Counted from the first letter of the stretch, positions 39,715-48,598 are shown. The stretch is 64,000 nucleotides of DNA from G963667425 sp963667425 [NCBI: bacterium] (GCA_963667425.1 OY763407.1:2232001-2296000); one strand, 5' to 3'. The notes: a model not told the origin generated them from the letters alone. Made by a program: numbers and translations.

Positions 39715-39773
39715 AAAAAATCCAAACAAATTAAACATTACAGCAAATTCTAATGAAATGAGGATATTTTGCA

Positions 39774-39791
39774 AGAACCTTTTATGTTAGT
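39774..39791. repeat. direct repeat (target-site duplication), left copy
   Basis: AGAACCTTTTATGTTAGT, identical to 41261-41278, immediately outside the left end of the insertion sequence. Confidence 0.85.
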
Positions 39792-41260
39792 GTGGGCGCA
39801 AAGTGATAATGTCCTATGTGAGCAAAGTAGAAATGTCCGGTTATTTAAACTAATCTCTCAGATGAAAGGAATGAACAATCATGGGAGAATACAGTGGAGG
39901 AGATTCTACGAATGAGCCAAAAAGAGATAGAGAGGGTTTCTGTAATAAGGGATTTGAAGTTGAAACGCCTGTCTCAGAAAGAAGCTGGAAAGCTTCTTCA
40001 TCTTTCGGAAAGGCAGATACGAAGGATTTTGAAAAGGTATTCAAAAGAAGGAGAAAAAGGTTTGATATCGCGTAAAAGAGGCAAAACGAGTAACCGTAAA
40101 ATATCAGAGGAACTGGGAAAAAAAGTACAGCAACTTCTAAAGGAAAAATATTATGGTTTCGGACCGACACTTGCAGCGGAAAAGCTTGAAGAGCTTGACG
40201 ATATAGTTATATCAAGAGAAACAGTAAGACAGATAATGATATCTGAAAATATATGGAAAGCTAAAGCAAAGAAAGCAAAAAGGGTTCATCAGATGCGTGA
40301 AAGAAGAAGCCGGCCAGGAGAACTGATACAGATAGACGGCTCACCGCATGAATGGTTTGAAAACCGCCGTCCAAAATGTAATCTTACAGTTTTCATAGAT
40401 GATGCCACAGGCGAATTCATGGAACTTTTCTTCTCGGAATCGGAAACGACAGAAGCGTACATGGAAACAATGAGAAGATACATTTCAGAATATGGAATAC
40501 CAATAGCACTTTATACAGATAAACATGGAATATTCAGAGTTAACAGAGCCGATCCGAAAACAGGCAGTAACATTACGCAGTTTGGCCGTGCGATGAAAAC
40601 GCTGGGGATAGAAATTATTTCAGCCGGTACGCCACAGGCTAAAGGTAGAGTGGAAAGAGCCAACCAGCTTTTACAGGATCGTCTTGTGAAGGAACTGAGG
40701 CTTAGAAAGATAAATACAATCGAAGAAGCAAATAAGTTTTTAACAGAATATAAAGAGATGCTGAGTAATAAGTTTGCAGTAAAAGCAAAATCCTGTGAAA
40801 ATGCACATAGAGAAGTTCAGCACAGCAAAGAGGAACTTGATATAATTTTTTCCAAACACAGTCTAAGAACTATTTCAAATAATCTGGAAATACAATATAA
40901 CAATACCATTTACCAGATAAAGACTGAAAGCTCCGGAATAAGTATGAGAAAAAGAGAAATAACAGTTTGTGAAAGTTTTAATGGAGAAATAACCCTTCTG
41001 TACAAAGGAAGAAAAATGCCATACGAAACATTCAGACAAAGAGAAAAGCAGCTCTTACCACAGGATGCTAAAACACTTAACAAAACAGTTGATCAGATTA
41101 TAGCTGAACAAAATGCAAATCCTTACTGCAAATTTCCTGTTGATATTTTTCAGACTACTGTGAATGAAGTGAGAAAATAATTAATGAAAGTTATAATTCA
41201 AAATTTAAAAGAGGACTTTTCTATTTTGCAGAAGACCGGACATTTTAACTTTGCGTTGAC
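39792..41260 (+). mobile_element. ISNCY-family (IS1202-like) insertion sequence, 1,469 bp, intact
   Basis: The element is bounded by 18-bp direct repeats and by imperfect terminal inverted repeats of about 23-25 bp (left 39792-39816, right 41236-41260) that share CGCAAAGT and AATGTCC. The left end carries a second copy of this motif (GCAAAGTAGAAATGTCCGG) about 22 bp inside, so there are two likely transposase sites in tandem. One complete transposase gene fills the interior. The long target duplication is in keeping with the IS1202-like group as I know it. Intact ends, intact gene and perfect direct repeats suggest a recent insertion. Confidence 0.88.
39912..41180 (+). CDS. ISNCY-family DDE transposase
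   Basis: Transposase of 422 residues. N-terminal helix-turn-helix pair (LSQKEAGKLLHLSERQIRRILKRY, then a second domain to about residue 110) and an integrase-type catalytic core: QIDGSPHEWFE (first Asp, near residue 140), FIDDATGEFMELFF, ALYTDKHGIFR (second Asp) and SPQAKGRVERAN-type block (GTPQAKGRVERA, catalytic Glu). The C-terminal 130 residues probably bind the ends. A GTG at 39894 would add six residues; ATG at 39912 is preferred because GGAGGAG lies about nine bases before it and relatives begin M-x-QKE. Confidence 0.93.
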   Translation: MSQKEIERVSVIRDLKLKRLSQKEAGKLLHLSERQIRRILKRYSKEGEKGLISRKRGKTSNRKISEELGKKVQQLLKEKYYGFGPTLAAEKLEELDDIVISRETVRQIMISENIWKAKAKKAKRVHQMRERRSRPGELIQIDGSPHEWFENRRPKCNLTVFIDDATGEFMELFFSESETTEAYMETMRRYISEYGIPIALYTDKHGIFRVNRADPKTGSNITQFGRAMKTLGIEIISAGTPQAKGRVERANQLLQDRLVKELRLRKINTIEEANKFLTEYKEMLSNKFAVKAKSCENAHREVQHSKEELDIIFSKHSLRTISNNLEIQYNNTIYQIKTESSGISMRKREITVCESFNGEITLLYKGRKMPYETFRQREKQLLPQDAKTLNKTVDQIIAEQNANPYCKFPVDIFQTTVNEVRK

Positions 41261-41278
41261 AGAACCTTTTATGTTAGT
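41261..41278. repeat. direct repeat (target-site duplication), right copy
   Basis: AGAACCTTTTATGTTAGT directly after the right inverted repeat; partner of 39774-39791. Joining the flanks gives the pre-insertion sequence between the response regulator and amtB. Confidence 0.85.
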
Positions 41279-41421
41279 ATATTGTTAGCATAGCCAGTTT
41301 TTGATACTTTCTTTAAAAATATATATCAGAATTATAACAGAGTCAGAAAGAATATCTAATTAAAAATAATTACAGTGATAATGAATTTTTGTTTCGTCCA
41401 TTAATAATTAAGGAGATTATT

Positions 41422-42648
41422 ATGCAATTCAACGCTGCGAACACCGTATTTATGGTGCTTTCAACAAGTCTTGTTATGCTCATGACCCCAGGACTAGCCT
41501 TCTTTTACGGCGGTCTTGTGGGAAGAAAAAACACTCTTGCTATCATGATGCAGAGTTTCGTTTCACTCGGAATCTCAACAATCCTATGGTATGCCGTAGG
41601 CTATTCCCTCTGCTTTAGTGGAACAGCAGCAGAAGGAACCGATTTCTTTGGGATCTATGGAAACCTTAATATGATGTTTCTTAACGGTGTAACCCCGACA
41701 GATCTTCATGCGAACGGATTTCCAATTCTTATTTTCTTTGCATATCAGATGATGTTTGCAATTATTACTCCTGCCCTTATAACAGGAGCCTTCACAAACA
41801 GAGTAAGATTTACAGGATACCTTATCTTTCTCGTAGTATGGATGCTCTTTGTATACTACCCATTCTGTCACATGGTATGGGGCGGCGGACTCCTTGCAGA
41901 ACTCGGAATCCTTGACTTTGCAGGCGGAATCGTTGTACACGCAATAGCAGGTATGGCAGCACTCGCATCAGTATTTTTCCTTGGAAAAAGAAAAGTTGCA
42001 GACACAGGACCACACAGCATTCCACTTGTAGCAATTGGAACAGGACTCCTCTGGTTTGGATGGTACGGATTTAATGCCGGATCAGAACTTGCAATTGACG
42101 GTACAGCAACACTTGCATTTGTAAATACAGATGTGGCGGCATCTTTTGCAGCAATAACATGGCTTGTTATCGAATGGAAAAAAGAAGGAAAACCAAAATT
42201 CGTAGGACTTCTTACAGGAGCAGTTGCAGGACTTGCAACAATAACACCTGCTGCAGGATTCATACCAACATGGTCAGCAGCAGTTATAGGTATGCTTGCC
42301 GGAATAATATGTTATTACGCTGTTGCACTTAAAAACAAACTTAAATGGGACGATGCACTTGATGTATGGGGCGTTCATGGAGTTGGCGGAATCATAGGAA
42401 CAATATTCCTTGGAATTTTTGCATCAGAAGCAGTAAATGCAAATGGCGCAAATGGACTTATAAACGGAAATTTCGCATTTTTTGGAAAAGAAGTTATAGC
42501 TGTGCTTGGTGCATCTGTGTATGCTTTCATTTTCTCTTATATAATGCTCTGGATTATTGACAAACTTGGAATGGTAAGAATTTCAAAAGATGAAGAAGAA
42601 GCAGGTATAGATAACGTTCTTCATGGTGAAACAGCATACATGGAATAA
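41422..42648 (+). CDS. amtB: ammonium transporter Amt
   Basis: Inner-membrane ammonium channel of 408 residues with eleven hydrophobic helices. The two pore histidines lie in VVHAIAGMAAL and WGVHGVGGIIGT. FYGGLVGRKN, WFGWYGFNAGS and the final DKLGMVRISKDEE are family blocks. An in-frame TTG at 41389 exists, but AAGGAG before the ATG at 41422 sets the start. The usual partner glnK (PII) is not adjacent. Codons favour A endings. The IS lies ~160 bp upstream. Confidence 0.95.
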   Translation: MQFNAANTVFMVLSTSLVMLMTPGLAFFYGGLVGRKNTLAIMMQSFVSLGISTILWYAVGYSLCFSGTAAEGTDFFGIYGNLNMMFLNGVTPTDLHANGFPILIFFAYQMMFAIITPALITGAFTNRVRFTGYLIFLVVWMLFVYYPFCHMVWGGGLLAELGILDFAGGIVVHAIAGMAALASVFFLGKRKVADTGPHSIPLVAIGTGLLWFGWYGFNAGSELAIDGTATLAFVNTDVAASFAAITWLVIEWKKEGKPKFVGLLTGAVAGLATITPAAGFIPTWSAAVIGMLAGIICYYAVALKNKLKWDDALDVWGVHGVGGIIGTIFLGIFASEAVNANGANGLINGNFAFFGKEVIAVLGASVYAFIFSYIMLWIIDKLGMVRISKDEEEAGIDNVLHGETAYME

Positions 42649-42755
42649 GTTAGTTATTCCTTTCTATCCTCTTTGGATGTATAAAAATCTATAAAATTGA
42701 CATAACTTAAAACACTGTTAAACTCTTTTCAGGTTAATTTTATTACGGTTATCTA

Positions 42756-43169
42756 ATGCTTATCTGTTCAAATTGCGGTCATGAGATGGCAATACTTGTT
42801 TTAAATGATACAGAAATTGATTACTGTCTTAATTGCGGAAGCATATGGCTTGATAAAGGGGAGCTTGATTTTATCGTAAGCAAAGGTTTTTCTGATAGTG
42901 ATATTGAAAAATCCATTCTGAAAGATCCTTCAAAAGAATGTTTAAAAAAAGAAAAAAAGAGAAAATGTCCTATCTGTTCAAAAAAGATGACAAAAAAACT
43001 TTTTATTGGTGAAAGCTCCGAAATAGTTCTTGATATTTGTGAAAAACATGGTCTATGGTTTGATGAAGGAGAGCTTTACGAAGTTGTAAAGAATGAAAAA
43101 AATGAAAATAATATTGAGGTAATTACTTTTCTTAAAGATCTTTTTAACTCGAAATATAAGGGGGCTTAA
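42756..43169 (+). CDS. double zinc-ribbon (zf-TFIIB-like) protein
   Basis: A 137-residue protein with two treble-type zinc ribbons of the zf-TFIIB family: CSNCGHEM ... DYCLNCGSIWLDKGELD (residues 4-41) and CPICSKKM ... DICEKHGLWFDEGELYEV (residues ~70-112). The second has His in place of the last Cys. The W-D-x-GEL ending of each ribbon is the family hallmark. It ends one base before lemA, so the three genes zinc-ribbon, lemA and M48 protease form one operon. Biochemical role unknown. Confidence 0.85.
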   Translation: MLICSNCGHEMAILVLNDTEIDYCLNCGSIWLDKGELDFIVSKGFSDSDIEKSILKDPSKECLKKEKKRKCPICSKKMTKKLFIGESSEIVLDICEKHGLWFDEGELYEVVKNEKNENNIEVITFLKDLFNSKYKGA

Positions 43170-43736
43170 ATGGCAATGTTACTTGTTATGTTTGCATTTA
43201 TACTGTTTGTTGTTCTAATCGTTATTATCTGGGGTGTTGCTATTTACAACGCTCTTGTTGCACTTAGAAACAGAGTAAAAAACGGTTGGAGTCAGATTGA
43301 TGTTCAGCTTAAGAGAAGGCATGATCTTATTCCCAACCTTGTTGAAACTGCAAAAGGTTATATGCAGCATGAAAAAGAAACTTTTATAAAAGTTACAGAA
43401 GCAAGAGCAAAGGCAATGGGTGCTTCTTCAGTTAAAGATGCTTCTGCCGCTGAGTCCGAGCTTTCAGGTGCACTTGCAAAACTTCTTCTGACTGTTGAAA
43501 ACTATCCTGAACTTAAAGCTAATGAAAATTTTATGGCACTTCAGGAGGAACTCACTTCAACTGAAAATAAAATAGCTTTTGCAAGACAGAGCTATAATGA
43601 TGAAACAATGTTTTATAATAATAAAATAGAAATGTTTCCATCGAGTATTGTTGCCGGAATGTTCAATTTTAAAATGGCTGATTTCTTTGAAATAGAAAAT
43701 AAGGCAGAGAGAGAAGCTCCAAAAGTAAGTTTTTAG
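43170..43736 (+). CDS. LemA family protein
   Basis: A 188-residue protein with one N-terminal membrane helix (residues ~3-27) and a cytoplasmic four-helix bundle. Family markers are YNALVALRNRVKNGWSQIDVQLKRRHDLIPNLVE, ENYPELKAN and the C-terminal FNNKIEMFPSSIVAGMF-like block. LemA proteins commonly neighbour TPM or HtpX-like proteases and are thought to act with them at the membrane; here the protease gene follows after 17 bp. Confidence 0.93.
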   Translation: MAMLLVMFAFILFVVLIVIIWGVAIYNALVALRNRVKNGWSQIDVQLKRRHDLIPNLVETAKGYMQHEKETFIKVTEARAKAMGASSVKDASAAESELSGALAKLLLTVENYPELKANENFMALQEELTSTENKIAFARQSYNDETMFYNNKIEMFPSSIVAGMFNFKMADFFEIENKAEREAPKVSF

Positions 43737-43753
43737 TTTGAATATTAAAGAAT

Positions 43754-45199
43754 ATGTGGGAACTTATTGCTTTAAATAGAAAAAAAAGCATTTTTGTCTT
43801 TTTTCTTATGATGGTGCTTCTTATACTGATGGGAGCTGCGCTGGGTTATACCGTTTCTTTCTGGATAGAAGCCTCCTCTCCAGTAAATGCATCTATTATT
43901 GGTGGTATTGGTGCTTTTTTTGTCTGGCTGATTCTCTCTTTTGTCAGTTATACAATGGGAAATGACATTGTAATAAGAGCAAGTAGAGCGACACAGATCA
44001 CTCGTGAATCATATCCAAGACTTTACAATATTGTTGAAGAGATAAAAATTGCGGCGATGCTTCCGGCAATGCCTGAAATTTATATTATGAATGATGATGC
44101 CTTGAATGCTTTTGCAACAGGTATGCATCCTGAAAAATCAGCCATAATTGTTACTTCAGGATTGGCTGAAGTTCTTTCCAGAGATGAGCTTCAGGGTGTT
44201 GTGGCTCATGAAATGTCACATATTTTAAATAGAGATACAGCTTTTCTTACTTTCGCCGGAATAATGCTTGGTACTATAACTGTAATGGCGGATATTGTTC
44301 TTAGAGGAACTTTTTTTGCCAGCCGGAATAGAAGAAGCAAAATGAGTTCGAAAAACAATTCCGGTGGAGGAAACATTATAATACTCCTGTTAATTGTTGT
44401 GTTTGCGATACTTGCGCCATTTTTTGCAAAAATATTTTATCTTTCGATTTCAAGAAAGAGAGAATATCTTGCAGATGCTACAGCTGTAAGACTTACCCGT
44501 TACCCTGAAGGGCTTGCTTCCGCACTTGAGAAAATAAGTTCTTCTACAACGCCGGTTTTTGCTGCAAACACAATTACTGCTCCTATGTATATTGCTTCTC
44601 CTGCAGGCTCAAATATTGAAAAAGAGGATTTGGGATCCACTCATCCGCCGATTGTTAATAGAATAAGAATTTTGAGAGCGCTTCAGAATGGAGGCGGTGC
44701 TTCTTACAGAGATTATCAGCAGGCTTATTCCAAATATATTGAAAAAGGTTTTGCCAATCTTATTCCTGAATCAGGTCTTAAAGAAAACAAACCTGTTATT
44801 ATAAGAGATGCCTCAAAAGAAGACAAAAGTTTTTCACAAAAAAAGACAAAAAGGGATATTAATGACCTTTTTATTGCTGACAGTGGTTATGTCTCTATTC
44901 CATGTTCATGTGGACTTGAAATAAAAGCTCCTGCAAAATTTGGTGTTACAGATATTCAGTGTCCGAGATGCGGTAAAATTCTTACAGTTCCGTCAATTAC
45001 GGCAAAAATAAACAAAGCTGCTGAAAAAGAAGAAAAAAGAAGTTTTTCTAGTGATGAAGTGCTTCAGTATCATAGAATGCATCCAGGAAAATGGGAATCT
45101 GTATTATGTAAATGTGGCGCACAGCTTCAGCTTTCTCCTCTTTTTAAGTCACAGTATCTTGTCTGTAAATCATGTAAAAGAAAAATTGAAATAATTTAA
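43754..45199 (+). CDS. M48 (HtpX-like) membrane protease with C-terminal zinc ribbons
   Basis: Membrane metalloprotease, 481 residues. Two N-terminal membrane helices (about 13-70), the zinc motif HExxH at His152-Glu153-His156 (VVAHEMSHILNRD), two further helices (about 170-235) and the third ligand in REYLADATAV. HtpX normally ends near residue 300; this protein continues with a charged linker and two zinc-ribbon-like units (CSCGLEIKAP ... CPRCGK and CKCGAQLQL ... CKSCKRK). The ribbons echo those of the first gene of the operon. Family role: quality control of membrane proteins. Confidence 0.9.
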   Translation: MWELIALNRKKSIFVFFLMMVLLILMGAALGYTVSFWIEASSPVNASIIGGIGAFFVWLILSFVSYTMGNDIVIRASRATQITRESYPRLYNIVEEIKIAAMLPAMPEIYIMNDDALNAFATGMHPEKSAIIVTSGLAEVLSRDELQGVVAHEMSHILNRDTAFLTFAGIMLGTITVMADIVLRGTFFASRNRRSKMSSKNNSGGGNIIILLLIVVFAILAPFFAKIFYLSISRKREYLADATAVRLTRYPEGLASALEKISSSTTPVFAANTITAPMYIASPAGSNIEKEDLGSTHPPIVNRIRILRALQNGGGASYRDYQQAYSKYIEKGFANLIPESGLKENKPVIIRDASKEDKSFSQKKTKRDINDLFIADSGYVSIPCSCGLEIKAPAKFGVTDIQCPRCGKILTVPSITAKINKAAEKEEKRSFSSDEVLQYHRMHPGKWESVLCKCGAQLQLSPLFKSQYLVCKSCKRKIEII

Positions 45200-45218
45200 G
45201 CTGATTCTAAATTAGCTG

Positions 45219-45839
45219 TCAGGCAAAGAAAGGTGCTTCTTTTTCAAAGAAATCTAAAATGTCATCATATTCTTTATTGTTATTTCTTTTAAACTGAACA
45301 CCAATGATAGCTTTGTCTTCCTGTTTTCTTATGTTTCTTATTTCTGCCGGAAGTTCACTTATCATTTTTCCATCAGGTAGCGGAAAAGAGATTATTATTT
45401 TTTCATTTACTACACAGTTTCTGCACACACCTCTCACTTCAATAAGCGCTCCTGACGGACTTATATCTTTTAAAAGAATGTTCATTCTAACATTTTTATC
45501 GTTCATTAAACGTATCATAGTGCCTAAAATATACGCATCAAAGCGAGTTTCTTTTCTGATGGGAAAAGTTGTAACTTCTTCAGGAACTTCTAAAATAAAG
45601 CATTTAAAAGGCTCTTCATGAATAAATTTTATTGTGGCGTTACATGAATAAAGAATTCCTTTTGATATAAATTTTATGTATACGTTGTTTCCCACTTCAG
45701 CTTCATTATAAGGTTCTCCTGAAATAATAAAATAACCATTAGTGTGCCATCCAATTATTTCACATTTTTTTGAAGAATCTTCTTCTCTTTTTGAAACGAG
45801 AACACCAAGACCAACATTTAACAAGCCATTAAACCACAT
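45219..45839 (-). CDS. PilZ domain protein (c-di-GMP receptor candidate)
   Basis: A 206-residue protein with a YcgR-like layout: an N-terminal beta domain (residues ~1-95) and a C-terminal PilZ domain starting at RKETRFDA. The c-di-GMP binding motifs RxxxR (Arg-Lys-Glu-Thr-Arg) and DISPSGALIE (D/NxSxxG) are both intact, so it should bind the nucleotide. No flagellar genes are seen nearby, so its output is unknown. Convergent with the M48 operon; 20 bp separate the stops. Confidence 0.85.
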   Translation of the reverse strand: MWFNGLLNVGLGVLVSKREEDSSKKCEIIGWHTNGYFIISGEPYNEAEVGNNVYIKFISKGILYSCNATIKFIHEEPFKCFILEVPEEVTTFPIRKETRFDAYILGTMIRLMNDKNVRMNILLKDISPSGALIEVRGVCRNCVVNEKIIISFPLPDGKMISELPAEIRNIRKQEDKAIIGVQFKRNNNKEYDDILDFFEKEAPFFA

Positions 45840-45958
45840 AGATACCTCAAAAACACAAAGCTTTTATTCCTAGACGTTTCATCTTATTATCACTTGAAAA
45901 AAAATCAAGCTTACAATTAGAATAAAATCTGAAAAAATTTTTATTATATAATAAGAAA

Positions 45959-46816
45959 TCAGTTGTTTTTTTCGAATCTTTTTATAAATTCATTGTATCC
46001 CGGTGAGTTAACGGGTTTTATGAAAGAATATTTGTTTAACATTTTTTCTGCAGTTTCAGTAAATGCGGAATTACTTAATTCTTCAATAATTTTGCAGAAA
46101 AGAAATTCATAAGCCATTCCATTGGCTAAAGTTGTTGACAAATAAGGGCTTTTCATCCATATGGCTTCATGAATTTTGTTGGATTCATGAAAAAAAGCCT
46201 GAATATTTTCTCTGTGATCTGCTACAATATTCAGCCATTGTCCTTTCCATCTTTTTATGAAAACTTCACCGTTTTTTTTCAAAGCAACCGTACAGTTTTT
46301 TATTTCAATTTTTCTATATGATGTGACAACAATATGAACGCCTTTGAGAGCTTGTTTTTCAAGTGAAGGTTTTATTCTTTCAAGAGTTTCTGGAAAAGCT
46401 TCAACAAAAATTATATGTTCTGCTCTTGAAATTATGTCTGAACAAACTTCAAAAACATGGCTTTCTGTTGGAATTCTTTGAATAAATTCTTCGTTAAGAG
46501 TATTTTTAATATCTTTTAGTGATTCTGCCATCTCACTGCTTTTTTTTATGAAAGCGCTATTTATGTGTTTTGATAAAATCTCAGGGTTTACAGCATAATA
46601 TTTTTTTGTATTTGAAAAATCATCAATATTTACAGCCCCTTTTTGTATTAAAGAGTCCAGTACAGGATATATGTTGGGGGCGGCCTTGCCTAACTTTTTT
46701 GCAATATTATACCCAGTTGATGGTGATTCTTTTAATAGAAAAATGTAAACTTCAGCTTCAAACCTGCTTAATCCTATTTCTTGTAGATGATTAAGTCTTT
46801 CTGTGTTAATATCCAT
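45959..46816 (-). CDS. TrmB-family transcriptional regulator
   Basis: A 285-residue regulator. The N-terminal winged helix (residues ~8-75; EIGLSRFEAEVYIFLLKES ... GYNIAKKLGKAAPNIYPVLDSLIQKGAV) is the TrmB type. The C-terminal part has strand-rich blocks as in TrmB effector domains (HIIFVEAFPE, HIVVTSYRKIEI), often a sugar sensor, but the ligand cannot be read here. It is divergent from the hydrolase lipoprotein gene, and a perfect 11-bp inverted repeat lies between them. Confidence 0.82.
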   Translation of the reverse strand: MDINTERLNHLQEIGLSRFEAEVYIFLLKESPSTGYNIAKKLGKAAPNIYPVLDSLIQKGAVNIDDFSNTKKYYAVNPEILSKHINSAFIKKSSEMAESLKDIKNTLNEEFIQRIPTESHVFEVCSDIISRAEHIIFVEAFPETLERIKPSLEKQALKGVHIVVTSYRKIEIKNCTVALKKNGEVFIKRWKGQWLNIVADHRENIQAFFHESNKIHEAIWMKSPYLSTTLANGMAYEFLFCKIIEELSNSAFTETAEKMLNKYSFIKPVNSPGYNEFIKRFEKNN

Positions 46817-46888
46817 ACTCTCCTCAGAAAAGATGCTTTATTCTATTTATAAACATGATAAAATCAAAATTCATTAAAAGAAATTGAT

Positions 46889-46922
46889 TTGCAACATGTT
46901 ATTATTGTTGAAATAATAACAT
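46889..46922 (+). promoter_or_regulatory. promoter with palindromic operator upstream of the hydrolase gene
   Basis: TTGCAA (46889-46894) and AATAAT (46912-46917) are 17 bp apart. A perfect inverted repeat ATGTTATTATT / AATAATAACAT around GTTGA occupies 46896-46922 and overlaps the -10. It lies between the TrmB regulator and its divergent neighbour, so the TrmB protein is the likely ligand. Confidence 0.6.
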
Positions 46923-46971
46923 TGGCAAAACTTTTGCTAATAAACAGCGGTCAACTTTTTAGGAGGTTATT

Positions 46972-48582
46972 ATGAAACAGTTATTACTGGCAGTTTTGTT
47001 TTTATTTCTTATTTCCTGTGATGTAAATGAAAGTAGTATTTATGATGATGATGAAACTTCTTTGGATCAAGATTCTTTTGTAGATGAGGATGTTTTGAAA
47101 GAGGTTAATGAGCATTATTTTGATCAAAAGGTTACATGGTTTGATTGTAAACTGGATGAAATGTATTTGACTGGAGGAATGGGCAAATGTGCTGATTTTA
47201 AAGTACCTATGAATTGGAATGATGAAAAGAGTATTTCTATTACTTTGAGGATAAAGAAAAATATTGTTGATAATCCTAATTATCAGCTTTTTATGTTACA
47301 GGGAGGTCCTGGTGGTTCTTCGACTATTTATTTTGGTGTTAGTGAAGTTCCAATTATCAGCAAGCTTGATTCTTCCATTGAAACAATCATGATGGATCAG
47401 CGAGGAACAGGTTTTTCAGAATTTTTGGATTGTTCAGCTTTGAGTGATTCAAGATTAAATCCAGAAGAAGTAGATAAATGCATCGAAGAACTTAAATTTC
47501 AAGGCTATGATCTTGCTTTCTTTAACACAGAGCAGTCAGCTAAAGATTTGGAATTTATAAGAATTATGCTGAAAAGAGAATCTATCCCGCAGTATATTTA
47601 TGGTGTTTCATATGGAACCACATTAGCACATGAACATGCAAGAGCTTTTCCTGATTCAGCCCAAGGTTATATTCTTGCAGGGCTTAATTTTGAAGGAACG
47701 ATGTCTTTAAGCGCCTATGATAAAAAAATGAATAACTTGGTTCTTGCTTTATTTGAAAGATGTAATAATGATGAAACGTGCTTTGGTAAAATAAAAGAAA
47801 ATGTTGTAGATTTTGCAAAAAAAACTGCTGATGCTGTAAAAAATCAAAATTTATGCAAAGAGTCTTTTTTACAGACGCCTCTACAGGGATATACAACCTA
47901 TCTTCCGTATATAGGACACGATATAGCTACAAGAATTCCTGACATTTTTCCTGCGTTTTATTTCAGACTTGCAAGATGTGAAGAGAAAGATATTTCTGTA
48001 ATTCGAAAACTGATAAATACCTTGTATGGAGGTTCAAGTGATGTTGATCCTGAAATAAGTAAAAGATACTTTAATTATATTATTTCAAATAATATAAAGG
48101 TTTCAGAACTTTTAGGAAAAGATGAACTTCCGTCAATGGCCTCTTTAACTGAAGAGTGGAATAATTCGCTTGCTTCAGGAATGCAGGATATAGATATTGT
48201 TAGCATAGCTGATGTGTGGCCTAAATATAGTAAATCTCAATATTGGGGTAAGTGGGCATCAAAAAACATTCCGGTTTTAATGGTTGCAGGAACACTTGAT
48301 TTTCAGACACAGATAACAGATACAAGAATTTTTAAAGACAATTTAAATGGTAAGAATCAGTATTTTATTGAAATTCCTGATGGTGGGCATGGACTTTCAA
48401 ATACAGAAGTTTTAACAGAAGGCAATGTTCCTTGCGGATATCAGTTAATGGTTGATTTTATTCATAATCCTTTATCTGAACCTGATAAATCATGTGTTTC
48501 TGATGTTGCACCGCTTAATTTTATAAGAAATGATGCATATACAAATTATTATCTTGGTGTTAAAGATATTTGGGAAGATTAA
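46972..48582 (+). CDS. alpha/beta-hydrolase lipoprotein (S33 / tripeptidyl-aminopeptidase-like)
   Basis: Predicted lipoprotein of 536 residues: lipobox LFLISC with Cys16, then a short acidic linker (DDDETSLDQDSFVDEDV), then an alpha/beta-hydrolase of the proline-iminopeptidase/TAP type. Visible landmarks are GGPGGSS (oxyanion loop), DQRGTGFS, the nucleophile elbow GVSYGT with Ser213, Asp443 (GTLDFQ) and His473 (GGHGL). The catalytic triad is complete. It would act outside the inner membrane, cleaving N-terminal residues from peptides, as a family inference. AGGAGG precedes the ATG. Probably under control of the divergent TrmB regulator. Confidence 0.87.
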   Translation: MKQLLLAVLFLFLISCDVNESSIYDDDETSLDQDSFVDEDVLKEVNEHYFDQKVTWFDCKLDEMYLTGGMGKCADFKVPMNWNDEKSISITLRIKKNIVDNPNYQLFMLQGGPGGSSTIYFGVSEVPIISKLDSSIETIMMDQRGTGFSEFLDCSALSDSRLNPEEVDKCIEELKFQGYDLAFFNTEQSAKDLEFIRIMLKRESIPQYIYGVSYGTTLAHEHARAFPDSAQGYILAGLNFEGTMSLSAYDKKMNNLVLALFERCNNDETCFGKIKENVVDFAKKTADAVKNQNLCKESFLQTPLQGYTTYLPYIGHDIATRIPDIFPAFYFRLARCEEKDISVIRKLINTLYGGSSDVDPEISKRYFNYIISNNIKVSELLGKDELPSMASLTEEWNNSLASGMQDIDIVSIADVWPKYSKSQYWGKWASKNIPVLMVAGTLDFQTQITDTRIFKDNLNGKNQYFIEIPDGGHGLSNTEVLTEGNVPCGYQLMVDFIHNPLSEPDKSCVSDVAPLNFIRNDAYTNYYLGVKDIWED

Positions 48583-48598
48583 AGAAAAGCTTTTCTTT
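48581..48598 (+). terminator. possible AT-rich terminator after the hydrolase gene
   Basis: AAAGAAAAGCTTTTCTTT is a perfect 18-bp palindrome overlapping the stop codon and followed by TT. The stem is nearly all A/T and has no proper loop, so it may not terminate well. The gap up to 48822 shows nothing else. Confidence 0.35.

Noticed and set aside
45181-45218. AGCTGAT / ATTAGCT hairpin after the M48 gene as a terminator
   Set aside because: The 7-bp stem contains a wobble pair and no T run follows on either strand.
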